Source: Triatoma infestans
Taxonomy: Eukaryota > Arthropoda > Insecta > Hemiptera > Reduviidae
NCBI GenBank assembly: GCA_011037195.1
Contig: JAAEAF010003561.1
Span: 1 to 64,000, forward strand
Reading direction: 5' to 3'
Length of the DNA stretch: 64,000 nucleotides
The notes below the pieces were generated by a model, which was not told where the DNA came from, made no database searches, and was given only the letters and a program-made list of their open reading frames with translations. Position 1 is the stretch's first letter, and every line of letters starts with the position of its first letter. The position numbers and the translations under genes were made by a program. Positions 43,494 through 54,689 of the stretch are shown here, piece after piece.

Positions 43494-44454
43494 CAATCCT
43501 GACCCAGAAGTCCTTCAAAAATAAGCATTAAGGAATTAATGAGGAAGCATTGTGGTTGGATTATATAATTATTATTGTTATTGTTGATAATTGTCTTTAA
43601 TTGTTCTAAAACTTTCATTTATTAATTTTAGTTAATTCAGAAACAGAACCCTGTTCCGCATTCCGATTAATGTCATATATATATTTACTAGATATTTGAT
43701 TTAAGTAATTTAATTAAATCAATATAAGGCTGTTTAAATTGTATCCACAATCTAAACGGTGCCCCTGGGCATTTGTTTTATCAGTTAACCTTTCACATTG
43801 ATGCGATAAACAAATCATTTAATCATTCTTTTGTTTAATGTAATTATAAAAATTAAAAAAAAATATACATTTAGGGAAGTAATAAGGAACTTGTACTAAT
43901 TATGGCTTCATGTAATTTAATTACAGAGATTAGTATAATAATATAGAAAGTGTAATTTTAACAAATGTTTATTTATAACCGTAGCAATAACAACAGCACG
44001 TACTCTCTTTATAACTTTCCATCCATACAGCACAACTATAACAAACACTGCTCGCAGCATAAATCTCAGATCTTAATCTCCCCCCTCCCCATTTATATAC
44101 ATGAGTAGTACTTACACGTATCTCTTTGTAAACTGTTAAATACTTAACTTGACTTTCCACAAAATTATACTAATCATACAGATTATTATTTTAATTTTTA
44201 TTTTGTTTAATGATAATTTTCCTTTCTCTTTTTTTATTTTATACAAAATTTTTATCTATTTATTTTATTTTAAATGCGAGTCATGTCTAATTTTTAGATT
44301 TCACCTTTTTTTTTTTTTTTTTTTTTACACATTTAAATTATCCATGTAATTTCCAGTTTTTGTTTACTGTAATTATTTGTTGTCTTAATAGCTCACAAAA
44401 TCTTTTCCTTTCTCCTTCCTTTGGAGATTTATTTCTATATTACTGTTTTTTTTT
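43494..44454. other. AT-rich interval, nothing recognised
   Basis: No coding or repeat-end signal. Confidence 0.5.
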
Positions 44455-44695
44455 TTACTTTCTCTTAGAGGAAGTATTGTGATCGTTCCAGATTTTCGAA
44501 ATTGAGTTTTCACCGGAAATACATGTTTTAGGGGTTCCCTGAATACGGAAAATATTTTGTTTAGCGATGGTTCTCAAAAATGAAAAGTCGCAGAAAGCTC
44601 AAACATGATATTCCGTTTAGGCGTTACTACTACCGCATCAGGCACGAAGATTTCGGGCAAAATCCATCAACCGGAAGTGCCAACTTTACTTGAAT
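44455..44695 (+). repeat. H1 family, 5' part of a split copy
   Basis: Head TTTTTACTTTCTCTTAGAGGAAGTATTGTGATCG, CACCGGAAATACATG, and CAACCGGAAGTGCCAACTTTAC at 44668. Continued at 45116. Confidence 0.75.
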
Positions 44696-45115
44696 GGTGC
44701 CAGACTGATGAACAGCAAATTAGAAGCCTTGAAATATAAGAAAAGGGGAATTTCACTTTTCGGTTAGAGATACGAAAAGACAGTTTTACAAAAGACAACT
44801 CACTGATTTTTAAATGAGAAGTTTTTAAAAATAGAAGTGGGGTTAAATATGAAAGCAAAGGAGCCGCCGCCAACCTGCCCCCACAGAGAAAGAGGAGATA
44901 AATGAAAAGCGAGAGCGTGGGAACCAGGCGGCGGCGGCGGACACAAATAAGTAAAAAATAAATCGGGAAGTGGACAAGAAATAGAAATAAATAAATAATT
45001 TGCACAAAAAAATTGAAATACTTGGGAAAAAAAAACTCTTTCAAAATACTACTTGGAAAAGATGTAGAAGGTAAAAGAGGTTGATCCCTTCAAAGGCGCC
45101 GAGCTGTGATAAAGG
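44696..45115. other. Unassigned, locally GC-rich insertion in an H1 copy
   Basis: About 420 bp interrupt the H1 copy. Contains GAGCCGCCGCCAACCTGCCC and GGCGGCGGCGGAC, quite unlike its surroundings, within A-rich sequence. The 125-aa minus frame over it is a hydrophobic low-complexity frame. No terminal repeats or homology recognised. Confidence 0.45.
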
Positions 45116-45272
45116 GCGCCCACAATATCTATTCATGTCTGCATTTATATCCCCTGTCACCTTTTAGGTCAATTAAACGTTAGTAATTATGGCAATTTTT
45201 AAAGAAAATTTGTTATAATTAAATTTTATTAATTACTTGTGTCAGTTCTTGTGAGTGTTTCACACCAGATGT
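45116..45272 (+). repeat. H1 family, 3' part of the split copy
   Basis: CCCCTGTCACCTTTTAGGTC, AATTTTTAAAGAAAATTTG, then a tail GTCAGTTCTTGTGAGTGTTTCACACCAGATG lacking GAGTAAGAGAAAG. Confidence 0.65.
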
Positions 45273-46112
45273 ATTTTATTTCTTTTATCTTCTTTCAAAG
45301 AGTATTTAGAAAAAGTGATTTATGATTGTATAACAATTAAATGACCTATATTACATTAATTATAACAAATGTAATGAAGGGAAAACTGCAACTTTCACTC
45401 GGGCATTGTGTTTTGTTTCCATTAATGGTTTCTTTTTTCCACTTGCTCTTGATAATTTAATTAAATAAAAAGGTGTCTACGCTTTTAGCAATCTAGAACA
45501 GAATGGTGTGATTGTTGTTTCAGCTGGCTGGAACAATGTGACTATATGTAGGAGTAAGAGAGCATTAATGAAATTGCACTTAGCAAATAGTCGAACGAGT
45601 TTACAACTAGTAGGTGGCCACTATTCCTTGTATAGTGAGCGAGCAATCATTCACAACTTTTATCAAAGTTTTGTTATTTAAGTTTTTATTGTTTGTAAGT
45701 TCAAATTAACTTTAGCTTTTACATTCTGTTACATATAAGTTTTGTTTTCAATGGTCATTTAACATCAACGCTATTTATCACACTTGATCAATCATTTTCT
45801 ACGAGCTGTGGTTCCAAAAGAAGCAGCTGGCATATAATTTGAATTTTTTTTTTTTTCATATTAATATTACGAAACGAATGATTATAACAAAATTCGGTCC
45901 AAAATAAATAAATATATAAATATAAATCTAGTACGAAATATTCGTAGGATTTTCTCTTACAGCAAATAACACAGTTATAATAATTGCCAAATTTTGTTCA
46001 TGTTGTGATGGGATATACACAAGTACGAGTACGTTAGTACTCAGTAACAGCCTGTAAATGAATCTGATTACATTGTAGTCCAGAAGACAACGCTTTCAGC
46101 GCTTGAATTCTC
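45273..46112. other. No firm feature
   Basis: A stop-free 70-codon frame runs 45472-45681 (GVYAFSNLEQNGVIVVSAGW...), but frames of this length are expected by chance and nothing supports it. T-run at 45846-45857. H1-like fragments near 46070. Confidence 0.4.
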
Positions 46113-46950
46113 AAGCGGCCCTCACACGATCAGTATTTCCGACAGTACTTGTACTGTCTTGTGTACTTCTGACAGTACTGACTGATATTGTCAGTATTTC
46201 GTAAGTATTTTGAAATTCACCTCACACGATCACTATTTATATCAATTTTTAATTTTGTTGTGATCATTGCCGTATATACACCGGTTTTTATTTCATTTAA
46301 TAACAACAAAATGGACAATAAACAAATGACGTGTGTTGCCATTACATTACATTGTACAAGTTTTGTCTCATTGTGCTTCTTCCCTTGTCCGGAATTTTCA
46401 TCCGACAAAAAGTGAAGTTCATAAAATGTCCACGCACTGGGTTCATACTCACTTTCAGCATTACCACCAGTGCGCTTAGAGTCTTTTATTTTAGTTAGTT
46501 CTCTTCTGCAATTACCCCTTAATGTGTTAATTTGCTTTTTTACATCCTCAATGGGGCTTTAATTGCACAAACATTTGATCCGAATACTCTTTTTAACGTG
46601 ATGTTCCACAACTCTGGCATTGACTTATAAGCTTCAACAAAGCTCTTTAATATTGATTTTCTTGTTTCTTCTTGTTCTTTCGGCCCGACTTCAGATAATA
46701 TGGGCGACCACTTGGCGACAGCGACAGTAATTCCATGATGACTGCACTTAAAATACTGAATTACTGACAATATTGCACTCAGACGATGAACATTTTTTAC
46801 CAATATTTTTTGCTCCACCCCAATATTTTCAAGATCGTGAAAGTATTATCGATATATTGATGACGTGTCAGTATTTGCCCTCACACGATCAGTAAATAGA
46901 CAGTAATTTCGATATACTGTCAATAATTACTGATCGTGTGAGGGCCGCTT
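46113..46950. mobile_element. TIR DNA transposon (838 bp) carrying MADF cargo
   Basis: Perfect 23-bp terminal inverted repeats: AAGCGGCCCTCACACGATCA... at 46113-46135 and its exact complement at 46928-46950. Subterminal palindromes strengthen both ends: GACAGTACTTGTACTGTC near 46142 on the left, and on the right a large palindrome formed by GCCCTCACACGATCAGTA near 46876 and the terminal repeat. It is inserted in H1 material (46070-46112 and 46951 onward). No transposase remains. The target duplication is unclear: the flanks ATTCTC and ATTTCTC are similar but not equal. PIF/Harbinger is suggested by the cargo only. Confidence 0.85.
46217..46700 (-). pseudogene. MADF-domain protein, frameshifted
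   Basis: On the minus strand the first part (frame ending 46540) reads SILKSFVEAYKSMPELWNIT, matching the start of a MADF domain (LIxxYxxxPxLWN). After a frameshift near 46550 the second part reads DVKKQINTLRGNCRRELTKI, then SEYEPSAWTFYELHFLSDEN, matching helix 3 and the downstream segment common in arthropod MADF proteins (W.fyeL.FL.d). The frame then runs to 46217. MADF is a Myb/SANT-related DNA-binding fold; in PIF/Harbinger transposons such a protein partners the transposase. Being enclosed by perfect terminal repeats, it is transposon cargo, now broken. Confidence 0.75.
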
Positions 46951-47180
46951 ATTTCTCAAAGCCTCAAAAAAAAAAATCTGTAAACAAAAATTCAAATAAA
47001 AGTGATTGGGTTCAAGTACGTGTGCAGTTAGTGTTCAAGTACGTGTGCAGTTAGTGTTCAAAATTTTAAGAAAATCGTTTAAAGTGAATCGAAAATAATT
47101 ACGAAAAACTTCACTAATCTATTCTGTAAAATCGCACTTCCGCTTAACAGATTTTATTCAAACTTTGAATTCTAGTAATG
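46951..47180 (-). repeat. H1 family fragment with a short tandem duplication
   Basis: ATTCAAATAAAAGTGATTGG and AAATCGCACTTCCGCTTAAC on the plus strand are complements of H1 modules. Within it a 24-bp word (GTTCAAGTACGTGTGCAGTT...) occurs twice in tandem at about 47010-47058. Confidence 0.6.
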
Positions 47181-47344
47181 CGTTAGTAGTAATGCTAGTA
47201 ATATTTTAATATTATACAGATTGTATAATCGAGCGAGCACTGAATGGAAAAATGGCATCTTGGGGAAAAAAATTTACGTTGCAACGTCTAGAAGTCTCCA
47301 AAAACAATTCTTTGATTATTTTTCATCGTTTTTAATGAAAAGTT

Positions 47345-48830
47345 ATATACTTCCTTTTTACTACTCCTTCTAAGAGGAAGTGTTGCGATCGTGTCATGTT
47401 TTCGAAATTGAGTTTTCACCGGAAATATAAGTTTGAGGTCTCCTGAGTAGGAAAAATATGTTTTTTACCGAACGTTGTGTGTGCCGTATGGAACAAATAT
47501 ATCTCGAAAAACGACAAAATCGAAGGAAGCTGAAACTTGGTGATCCGTTTCATGTGATAGTAAGAAGGTTTCGGGCAAAATCTAACAATCACTAGTGCGA
47601 CTTTACAAAATTCATTTTTCATTTTCGATTTTCGGAATTTGCTCTAAAAAGGCGTCAACCATTTTTTTTTTTTATTTCCCATAACTGTGTACCTAGCACT
47701 TTTATTTGAAACATTTTCCCGGGAATTATTATTATTATTATTATGCCGAGTGCCTGATGGCGTGGGACCTAAGCCTATGTGGCTTTTATCCCCCCGATTC
47801 CCCCCATATCATCCCCTTAGTTAATCTCTCCCGGTAGCTTACCGGTCAGTCTACAATATCCCAAGATATCCTTAAACTCCAACTCGTCCCGGCAATCCTG
47901 CGAGAGTGGTGCCCTCCCAAATACACGAAACCTCGTACCAACGAAACGAGGACACTGACATAAATAGTGATACACGTTTCCCTGACCCCGTCGTCGCAGT
48001 TCTGACAAATGGGACTAGACGTCCTCCCTATATTAAACACGTGACTAGACACCCAAGTGTGTCCAGTCACTACCCCCACCAAGTTCCTCAGACCTGTCCT
48101 ACTGAGGGACAGGAGATACTCCGAAATTCCCTGCTTATTTACTTTTATAAATCTTTTAGCTTGGAGGCACCCCTGCGTGGCCCCCCCAGCATTTCTCCAA
48201 AACTCTCATCTCCCAAAGTCTAATCTGTTTGTCACAAAACTTCTTTGTGACGGCAAGGGCTGGTTCAGGGCCACAAAATGGTAAATTTTCCCGAGAAATT
48301 TGATTTGTTTTTATTTGGGGGAAACGTCTGCATTAAGCTTTTCTCTAATGTCCTCTAATACTTTCAATCTATTATATTATTCTATCGCTGATAGAGTATT
48401 AATTTAGACTAGAAGTAGAATTTGGTAGAATTCCAAATCTGAAGCAAACTGGTTTACCGGACGTGCGACTTCACATAAAAGGTTTTTGAGTTTTTTTTTT
48501 GAATTTTTTTCGTAAACAACTACAGATGTTTCTTTTAAACTTGAAATGCTAACTGCACACATAAAAACATATCAATTTTATTAATAAATTTTTCCATTTA
48601 AATTGTTCTGTGGATTTTTTGGAGTTAAATTTTACATGTTATTATGTGGTTTGTTCAATATTACTATTGGCGCTCTGTTGTGGACTGTAATGTAATCCTA
48701 CTTACTCCCTCCTACCACCTCTATATTTATGTCAAGATAAATGAATTAATTTTGAAGGTTAGAAGAAAATTGGTCGTTTAATTATTTAACTGTATTAACA
48801 AGCCGTTAAGAGAAGATCGTGCTTAAAATT
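47345..48830 (+). repeat. H1 family copy split by a LINE
   Basis: Head TTTTTACTACTCCTTCTAAGAGGAAGTGTTGCGATCG, CACCGGAAATATAAG, then the ACATTTTCCCGGGAA block interrupted at 47726. It resumes at 48285 with ATTTTCCCGAGAAATTTG, TTTACCGGACGTGCG at 48455 and a degraded tail GTTAAGAGAAGATCGTGC near 48805. Confidence 0.75.
47726..48284 (-). mobile_element. 5'-truncated I-like LINE with (TAA)n tail and target duplication
   Basis: Minus strand: WRNAGGPTQGCLQAKRFIKV, LSLSRTGLRNLVGVVTGHTW, SSPICQNC, then after a frameshift YHYLCQCPRFVGTRFRVFGR and a stop at 47817. This is the RNase H-to-knuckle C-terminal region of I/R1-type LINEs (LVGxxTGHxxxxxHxxxxGxxxxPxCxxC...CxCP). The 3' end is a (TAA)n tail (plus-strand TTATTATTA at 47726-47743). 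ATTTTCCCGGGAA before it (47713-47725) and ATTTTCCCGAGAA after it (48285-48297) are a 13-bp target duplication with one difference. Confidence 0.85.
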
Positions 48831-49560
48831 TCCTTAACTAGAAGATTTTTAATGGATTTAACCTTAAAGTCATCATTGAATCTCAATTTGAGAATCATCG
48901 AGCTAATCTGAACTTATCGTGATTGGATATGCATAGATCTGAAACAGGATTCTCTTTTCATTTTTTCTATTAACATTACTAGTAAGATATAACCCACTCT
49001 CTCATTTCTGATTTTTTTTCATAAATTCTTTCCATTACGACTGGTTGCACTTGTAAATGATTAAAAAGTTGTAACCTTTATTGATTGTTATAATAATTTT
49101 TTTTTTCTTTTAATCGTGAAAGTTCAAATATTATTTAATAATAATGGTACTAGGAAATTTATCCAATATAGTGTACACACACACTGTTATTAGTAATAAA
49201 TCAGGTTTGATTTGATAGAATGACAGTTAAATAGGACATTAAATCATCTTCGTTTTAACAATATTAAAAAACTTTTTTACTTCCTATATTTAGAAATTGC
49301 ATGACTACTAAATCCCTGAGGGTATTATTATTTTTTTTCTAAATTGCAACATTACTATTAAGGTAATGTTAAAACTATTTGAAATTATTATTATTTTTTT
49401 GCGATTTAGAACACAACGTTATTAACTTTTCAAATAAAGTTGCTTTTTATTTTTTTATCTTTAATGTTGAGTGGGGGGATTGCTCCAGGCGATATTTTTC
49501 TTATATAAGTAAATAAAAGTGCAAAAAATAATAATGAAAATGACCTTTTTGTAGAAAAGC
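48831..49560. other. AT-rich interval, nothing recognised
   Basis: No coding or repeat-end signal. Confidence 0.5.
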
Positions 49561-50405
49561 ATGGCGATAGAGATCCTTCAAATTACCCTCTAAAGTATCA
49601 CTTCAGTATAATATATGGTTCTACCACCTACATAATATTAATACACATTAGAAGCATTGATAGAATTCCATTCAAATTTGAAGATAGTCTGTTAGCGATT
49701 TGGAAGTCGATAAGCGGAAGTGCGATTTTACACCATACATTTTTTTATACATTTCTGGAAAACGGGTAGAAACATCTTCTTTAAATGTTGGGGTGGTTGG
49801 TTCCGCAGAGCTGGAAAGTATCAGAGATTTTCCGTGGTAGGCTGCTTCATTTTGTGGTCATCGACCGGTTTCGGGCTTCGCCCATCTTCAGGATGCGTTT
49901 ATCAGACAGTGTGATAACACAGACTTGCACAGAGCAAATTCAGTTTATACACTTAGTGTATAAACTTAAGAAGGAGTGTATAAACTGAATTTGCTCTGTG
50001 CAAGTCGTGTTATCACATTGTCTAATAAACGTATCCTGAAGATGGGCGAACGCCCGAAACCAATGAAGCAGGCTACCACGGAAAATGTCTCTGATATCTT
50101 CTTTAAACTTGGTGTACTTGCTGCCTGGATATAACTTTTATTTGATACATTATTTAAAAAAAAAAAAAGATTCTAGAAGGGTATTGGAGGTCTGTCAGTT
50201 TGTTTAAATTAAAATTTGCACAAGCTTTCTTAATTTTGACACAGAGCGCTCCACATAAGGCCACTCAGGCCTAACAAGTCCCATCACCATTTTTATGGCC
50301 AGCCCAACTTAACATTGTAATGTAAACAATTTTAAAGAAAATTTCCTTGATTAAATTGTGTTAATTAGAGTAAGAGAAAGTGTGTATAAGTTTGTTAAAC
50401 ACTAG
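49561..50405 (+). repeat. H1 family, second subtype, split by a foldback
   Basis: AAATTACCCTCTAAAGTATCACTTCAG, GATAAGCGGAAGTGCGATTTTAC at 49708, interrupted at 49786-50095, then AACTTGGTGTACTTGCTGCC, GAGCGCTCCACATAAGGCC at 50243 and the tail GAGTAAGAGAAAGTGTGTATAAG at 50367. Confidence 0.75.
49786..50095. mobile_element. Foldback element of two Penelope-LTR-like arms, 12-bp target duplication
   Basis: Left arm 49821-49952 and right arm 49976-50095 are inverted copies that meet at a short spacer (49953-49975), so about 240 nt could fold into one hairpin. ATCTTCTTTAAA directly flanks it on both sides (49774-49785 and 50096-50107), an exact 12-bp target duplication within an H1 copy. A 35-bp extension (TGTTGGGGTGGTTGGTTCCG...) exists on the left only. 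Each arm holds the CTGAAGATGGGCGAACGCCC-type core; in the left arm one loop base pair is lost, in the right arm the bases after GAAACC are deleted. Duplication length and inverted LTR arrangement fit Penelope-like insertion. Confidence 0.8.
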
Positions 50406-50990
50406 GTTTATTTAAAAAAATAATTTTCTTGCAATTTCCTCGCGAAACGACCCCCGATGAACGATTTTCTTTAAAATTCGCATAAAGGCCAATCATCTTT
50501 TATTTGAATATTTTTTCCAAGAAAATTGATTCTTGATTGGTTCTGGAAGTTGCCTCTAAGTACCTCGAAGCTTACCTCTCAACTACAACTTTTAAAAGTA
50601 CAATTACTTATCACATCGGCTAACCGGAAACGCGATTTCTATTAACCGAATAGATTTATGAGTTTACTGTTTTTTTTCCCCCCTTGAAACTATTTTCTTC
50701 TAAAGTTCACGGGGGGGGGGGGTCCTTTTAGTTAAAAAATTTATTTTGAGATAAATTTTGAGAAAAATCTTCACGTTAGATTAGAAACGTTATTGGAGTT
50801 TAATGGTAGATAGTAGCACTGTCGTCTGGACAAAGTCAGTGGAACTAAAATTCTGCCCCCCCCGACCTCCCCCCACCAATTCTATGTTAAGCACAGCTAT
50901 ATATATTTAGTAAAAATTCTTAGTAAAAAAAAAAAATTATCAATTTTATGATTGTATTAATTGCTGTAATAGACAGTCGTGTGAATGTTA
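50406..50990 (+). repeat. H1 family, further 3' modules
   Basis: TTTCCTCGCGAAACGACC, CGGCTAACCGGAAACGCG at 50618, G-run 50711-50722, and a tail TGTAATAGACAGTCGTGTGAATG at 50965. Two C/G-runs correspond to the GGGGAGGGG block. Confidence 0.6.
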
Positions 50991-52035
50991 GACTACTAAT
51001 CAGATTTTAATAGCAAGTCTCAGCCCCCACTTTGAAAGTTCACTTTTAAAAATTTAACACGATATTTTTGTATGTAAAACAGAAGTTTATTTTATTTTAT
51101 TTTTTTGTCAAATACTGTAACAAAATAGTAATAATTAATAAATAAATAAAGCCTTATATTAATAATATACAATCATTAATAAAATAAAAATACAAAGTAA
51201 TATTATTTACACGACAAAACCTACACATAATACACACTCACACACATACAGTCTCAATGGTACAGATTACCTATTGCGTGATCCTAAAAACAAGGAGAGC
51301 TAGTTATTTTTATACAACATAATAATAATAAAAAAAAAAATATTTCGCAACACATAGAGGAATAGTGTGTGTGTGTGTTGGTTTATTTGTGTGTCTGTCA
51401 GTATACACATATATGTGGTATAACAGCGCACGCGTTCATTTTATGAGTCATTCACCTTGACTGTGAAAGCGATTCTATTTATAATACTTAAATACGATGT
51501 AAACATTTTTATATTAAACACTTATGGATTGTCTTGAATTATTGCAAAAATTACTAAATTGTATTTTTTTTCCGAACAGTATTATATTACTGCATGACAT
51601 TTAGATGTAATTAGTGAATTACTGGATTCGTACAATAAGAAACATAAGAGCTGAACAGTTTTTTTGTTGTAAGTTTAGTTCCTTGACATTACCAAACTTT
51701 ACCTTCTGTTACATCCTTTTTGAAGTTATCTTCTTTTTTTTTATTCCTTTTATCCTTGTTTTTTTTTTTTAATGTAAGAAATATTCCCATCTGGCGGCTT
51801 TGGTCATGCAACAATATTCATTCCTTCCGTTCTTTCATAATGTTCTTTCTAAAACCGCAAATGAATAATAACTAAAAAACCACAGAAATCTTTTTTTTTA
51901 CATTATTAATTAAAATATCTAACGGAGAATCTATCTATTGAATGAAGAAATGATCATTTTTTTTTTTATCCTTGTTATTTAATAAAGAAGAGGCAATTTG
52001 TTATTTCTCTGATTTCACTACGTTTTCATTAGAAA
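50991..52035. other. AT-rich interval with CA/GT microsatellites
   Basis: Short (CA)n at 51237-51248 and (GT)n at 51368-51380; poly-T tracts; no coding frame. Confidence 0.55.
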
Positions 52036-52044
52036 AATTACAAT

Positions 52045-52215
52045 ACTTTCTCCTACTAGGAGTAAGAGAAAGTAAAGAATTCGGTATGAAACAGTGGCGC
52101 TTAAACATTGGATTTTTATTTTCTCTTACTCCTAGTAAGAGGAAATATTATGATTATATAATTATGTCAAATATTCGAAATTGACTTTTCACCGGAAATG
52201 TCTGGAAAATACGAA
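52045..52215 (+). repeat. H1 family ends: isolated right block and a head
   Basis: CTTTCTCCTACTAGGAGTAAGAGAAAG at 52048-52074 is a nearly perfect palindrome of the H1 terminal block. A head follows at 52113 (TTTTTATTTTCTCTTACTCC...CACCGGAAATG) and ends abruptly at about 52215. Confidence 0.65.
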
Positions 52216-52806
52216 AAAAAATTAGGTGGAACACATCTTTCAGTCAATCTTATTTGGGCTGGCCATAGAAATTGTGGCGGGGACTTTTACTTGTACACTT
52301 GATCAGCCTGTCTAATATGGAGCGTTCTATATCAAAACCAAAAAAGCTTGTGCAAATTTAAACTAACTGACAAACCCCCTAGTACCCTTCTAAAATCAAT
52401 TCTTCTGGGAAATTGTTTCAAATAAAAGTGATAGGTAGCTATGTGTGTAGATAGCACGCGCAGTTTAAAGAAAATCATTGGAGACATTTTCGAGAAAATC
52501 AAGAAAAACTGAAAAAAAAAAAAAAAATTACATTCAGTAAAGTCGCATTGCTGGTTGATGGATTTTGTTTAAAATCTTCGTGTCTAATGCGGTAATAGTA
52601 TACGGAGTACCAAGTTTGACTTTTCGTCTTTGAGATATTTTGTTAACACACACACACACACACACACTCACACACACACTATTCGCTAAAAACATTTTTT
52701 CGTATTCTCAGACGACCTCAAAACATGTATTTCCGGTGAAACCTCAATTTCGAAAATTTGATAAGATCGCAATACTTCCGCTTACTCACTGGGGAGTAAG
52801 AGACAG
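52216..52806 (-). repeat. H1 family, minus-strand copy
   Basis: GGAGCGTTCTATATCAAAACC, the internal modules, (CA)n at 52647-52678, CATGTATTTCCGGTGAAACC, CGCAATACTTCCGCTTACTCACTGGGGAGTAAGAGACAG: complement of an H1 5' half of the second subtype. Confidence 0.75.
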
Positions 52807-52828
52807 TAAACAAGTTTTTACCAAAATG

Positions 52829-52862
<34 letters not shown>

Positions 52863-53712
52863 ACAAAATATCTCAAAAACGAAAAAGTCGCAGTAAGCTC
52901 AAAATTGGTATTATCCTGTTTTCTTGATACCAGCGCCATATCTGACAGGAAGGTTTCGGGCAAAATCCATCAACCGGAAGTACGACTTTATTTAATGTTT
53001 TTGTTTGCTTTCAGTTTTTCGCACTTTTCTCAAAAAAAAAAAAAACGGTTTTTAACTTTTTTTTTTTTTTTTTTTTTTATTAAACATCGCATAACTATCA
53101 ACTTACCTATCACTTTTATTTGAAATAATTACACGGGAAAATTGATTTTTCGTGGGACTCTGGAGGGGAACAGTATCGTTAAGATTTCATCTAAAGTATG
53201 TTTAGTATAATATAAGGTTTTAGCGCCGTTAGAATAGTTTGATATACACCGGAACAATTGGTAGAATTTCAAATTTAATGAAAATCAGTTAACTAGGCGG
53301 TGTAACCATACAGAGCAGGTTTTTCTCGAATTTTCTTGAAAAACAGCTATAATGATTTCCTTTAAACTTGGAATAATGCTGACGGCACAGATATAAACCA
53401 ATCGCTTTTATTTCTAAAGTTTTTTCGCCAAAAAATTTATTTCATATAGTTCTGCGAAATTTTGTCACCGGCGTTGCATAAGGTTTAATTCAGTGTTATT
53501 TACTGTTTCTTCTAGACTACCGTGTAATCTAAAACGGAGGACCTCTGTCTGTAGGTAGTTGTCCTGCTCCTCCTCCACCTCCCCCACTACTTTTTTGTGA
53601 GGACAAATGAGTAAAATTTTAATTTTTAAGAAATTTGCCCTTTTATATATAATTTATTATATTAACAGTAGTAAAAAAAATGTGCGAGTGTTTCACACCA
53701 GATTTTTTTTGT
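52807..53712 (+). repeat. H1 family, plus-strand copy, head-to-head with the previous
   Basis: Enters at TTTTTACCAAAATGGTCTG, long (GT)n at 52831-52860, CAACCGGAAGTACGAC at 52972, and the tail TGTGCGAGTGTTTCACACCAGATTTTTTTT at 53681-53710. It begins where the minus copy ends, lacking its own head. Confidence 0.75.
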
Positions 53713-54403
53713 CATTTATAATTTATAAAGTGAATAAGAGCGCTTAGTTGTTGACAATAATCACTAGAATGCGGTACAATTTCTTTTCTTTTTAATGGTA
53801 ACTCCACTACGATATGTCTACCCATAATTATTGGGCTTTTTTTCCTTTCTCCGCGTCATTGCTTTCTTTTTTTTCCTTTGTTTGGCTTTTTTTTTATACT
53901 TTAATGAAATAATGATTATTTTTGTACTAAATTAGATTGACTTTTATATCTATCAGTTTGTTATTTTTCCTTTTACCAATGTTATATTGATTTCATTACC
54001 ATTGATTAAATAATTTGGAAAGTAGAAATTATGTTAATACGTACATATCAAGGCTTTCATTTTTATCCACTCACATATGTTATTTCATTGTGTTGTGTAT
54101 AATATATTGTTTTCGTAATCTTGATTATTATAATTTATTTAAGATAATTATAAAATATTATTTTTCTCTCTCTCTTTGATTTTTATTATACGTTTTATTT
54201 TCCTTAATTTTCAAGGACATCAAAAAGTTATTAGTTTATTTAAAAATGTCTTATTTTTATTTTCTATTACATTAACATATTGGCTGAATCAATGAATAAA
54301 TAAAATAAAAGTGTGTCTTTAATCTCAAGGTAGTATTATTTATTATGACATAACGGGTATTCGTATCTCTTACTTGCAACTAATTATATCACACACACGC
54401 AAA
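53713..54403. other. AT-rich interval, nothing recognised
   Basis: Poly-T and (CT) tracts; no coding frame. Confidence 0.5.
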
Positions 54404-54689
54404 ATCTGGTGTGAAACACTCACACAACTTTCTCTTGCTCGACATTGTTTTAATTGACAAATTTTATTCTAAATTATGACTTTTACTAAATATTTGTCTT
54501 CAGTCATCTATTAATAGGAGAATCTAAACATAATAAAATGACTTTTTCGAGAAAAGAATGATCTCCTTATGCATAACCGTTTTAGAGAAAATAGCAGAAA
54601 AACTGAAAAAAAAAAAACAACTGTACAATAAAAACGCACTTCCGGTCTACCGATTTTCTTCAAACATAGAATTTCAGCAATATATTTAA

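Noticed and set aside
44667..45044. 125-aa minus-strand open frame
   Set aside because: Low-complexity Leu/Phe-rich frame over an A-rich and CGG-repeat segment; no recognisable domain.
45472..45681. 70-codon stop-free frame as a gene
   Set aside because: Frames of this size are common by chance here; there is no start context, homology or repeat context supporting it.
46105..46112. 8-bp target duplication for the 46113 transposon
   Set aside because: GAATTCTC on the left and ATTTCTCA on the right are similar but not equal in register; left as unresolved.
49720..49988. Open frames over the foldback arm
   Set aside because: Translated repeat sequence; frames differ between copies.
52640..53123. 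His/Thr- and Cys/Val-rich frames on both strands
   Set aside because: GT/CA microsatellites inside H1 copies.
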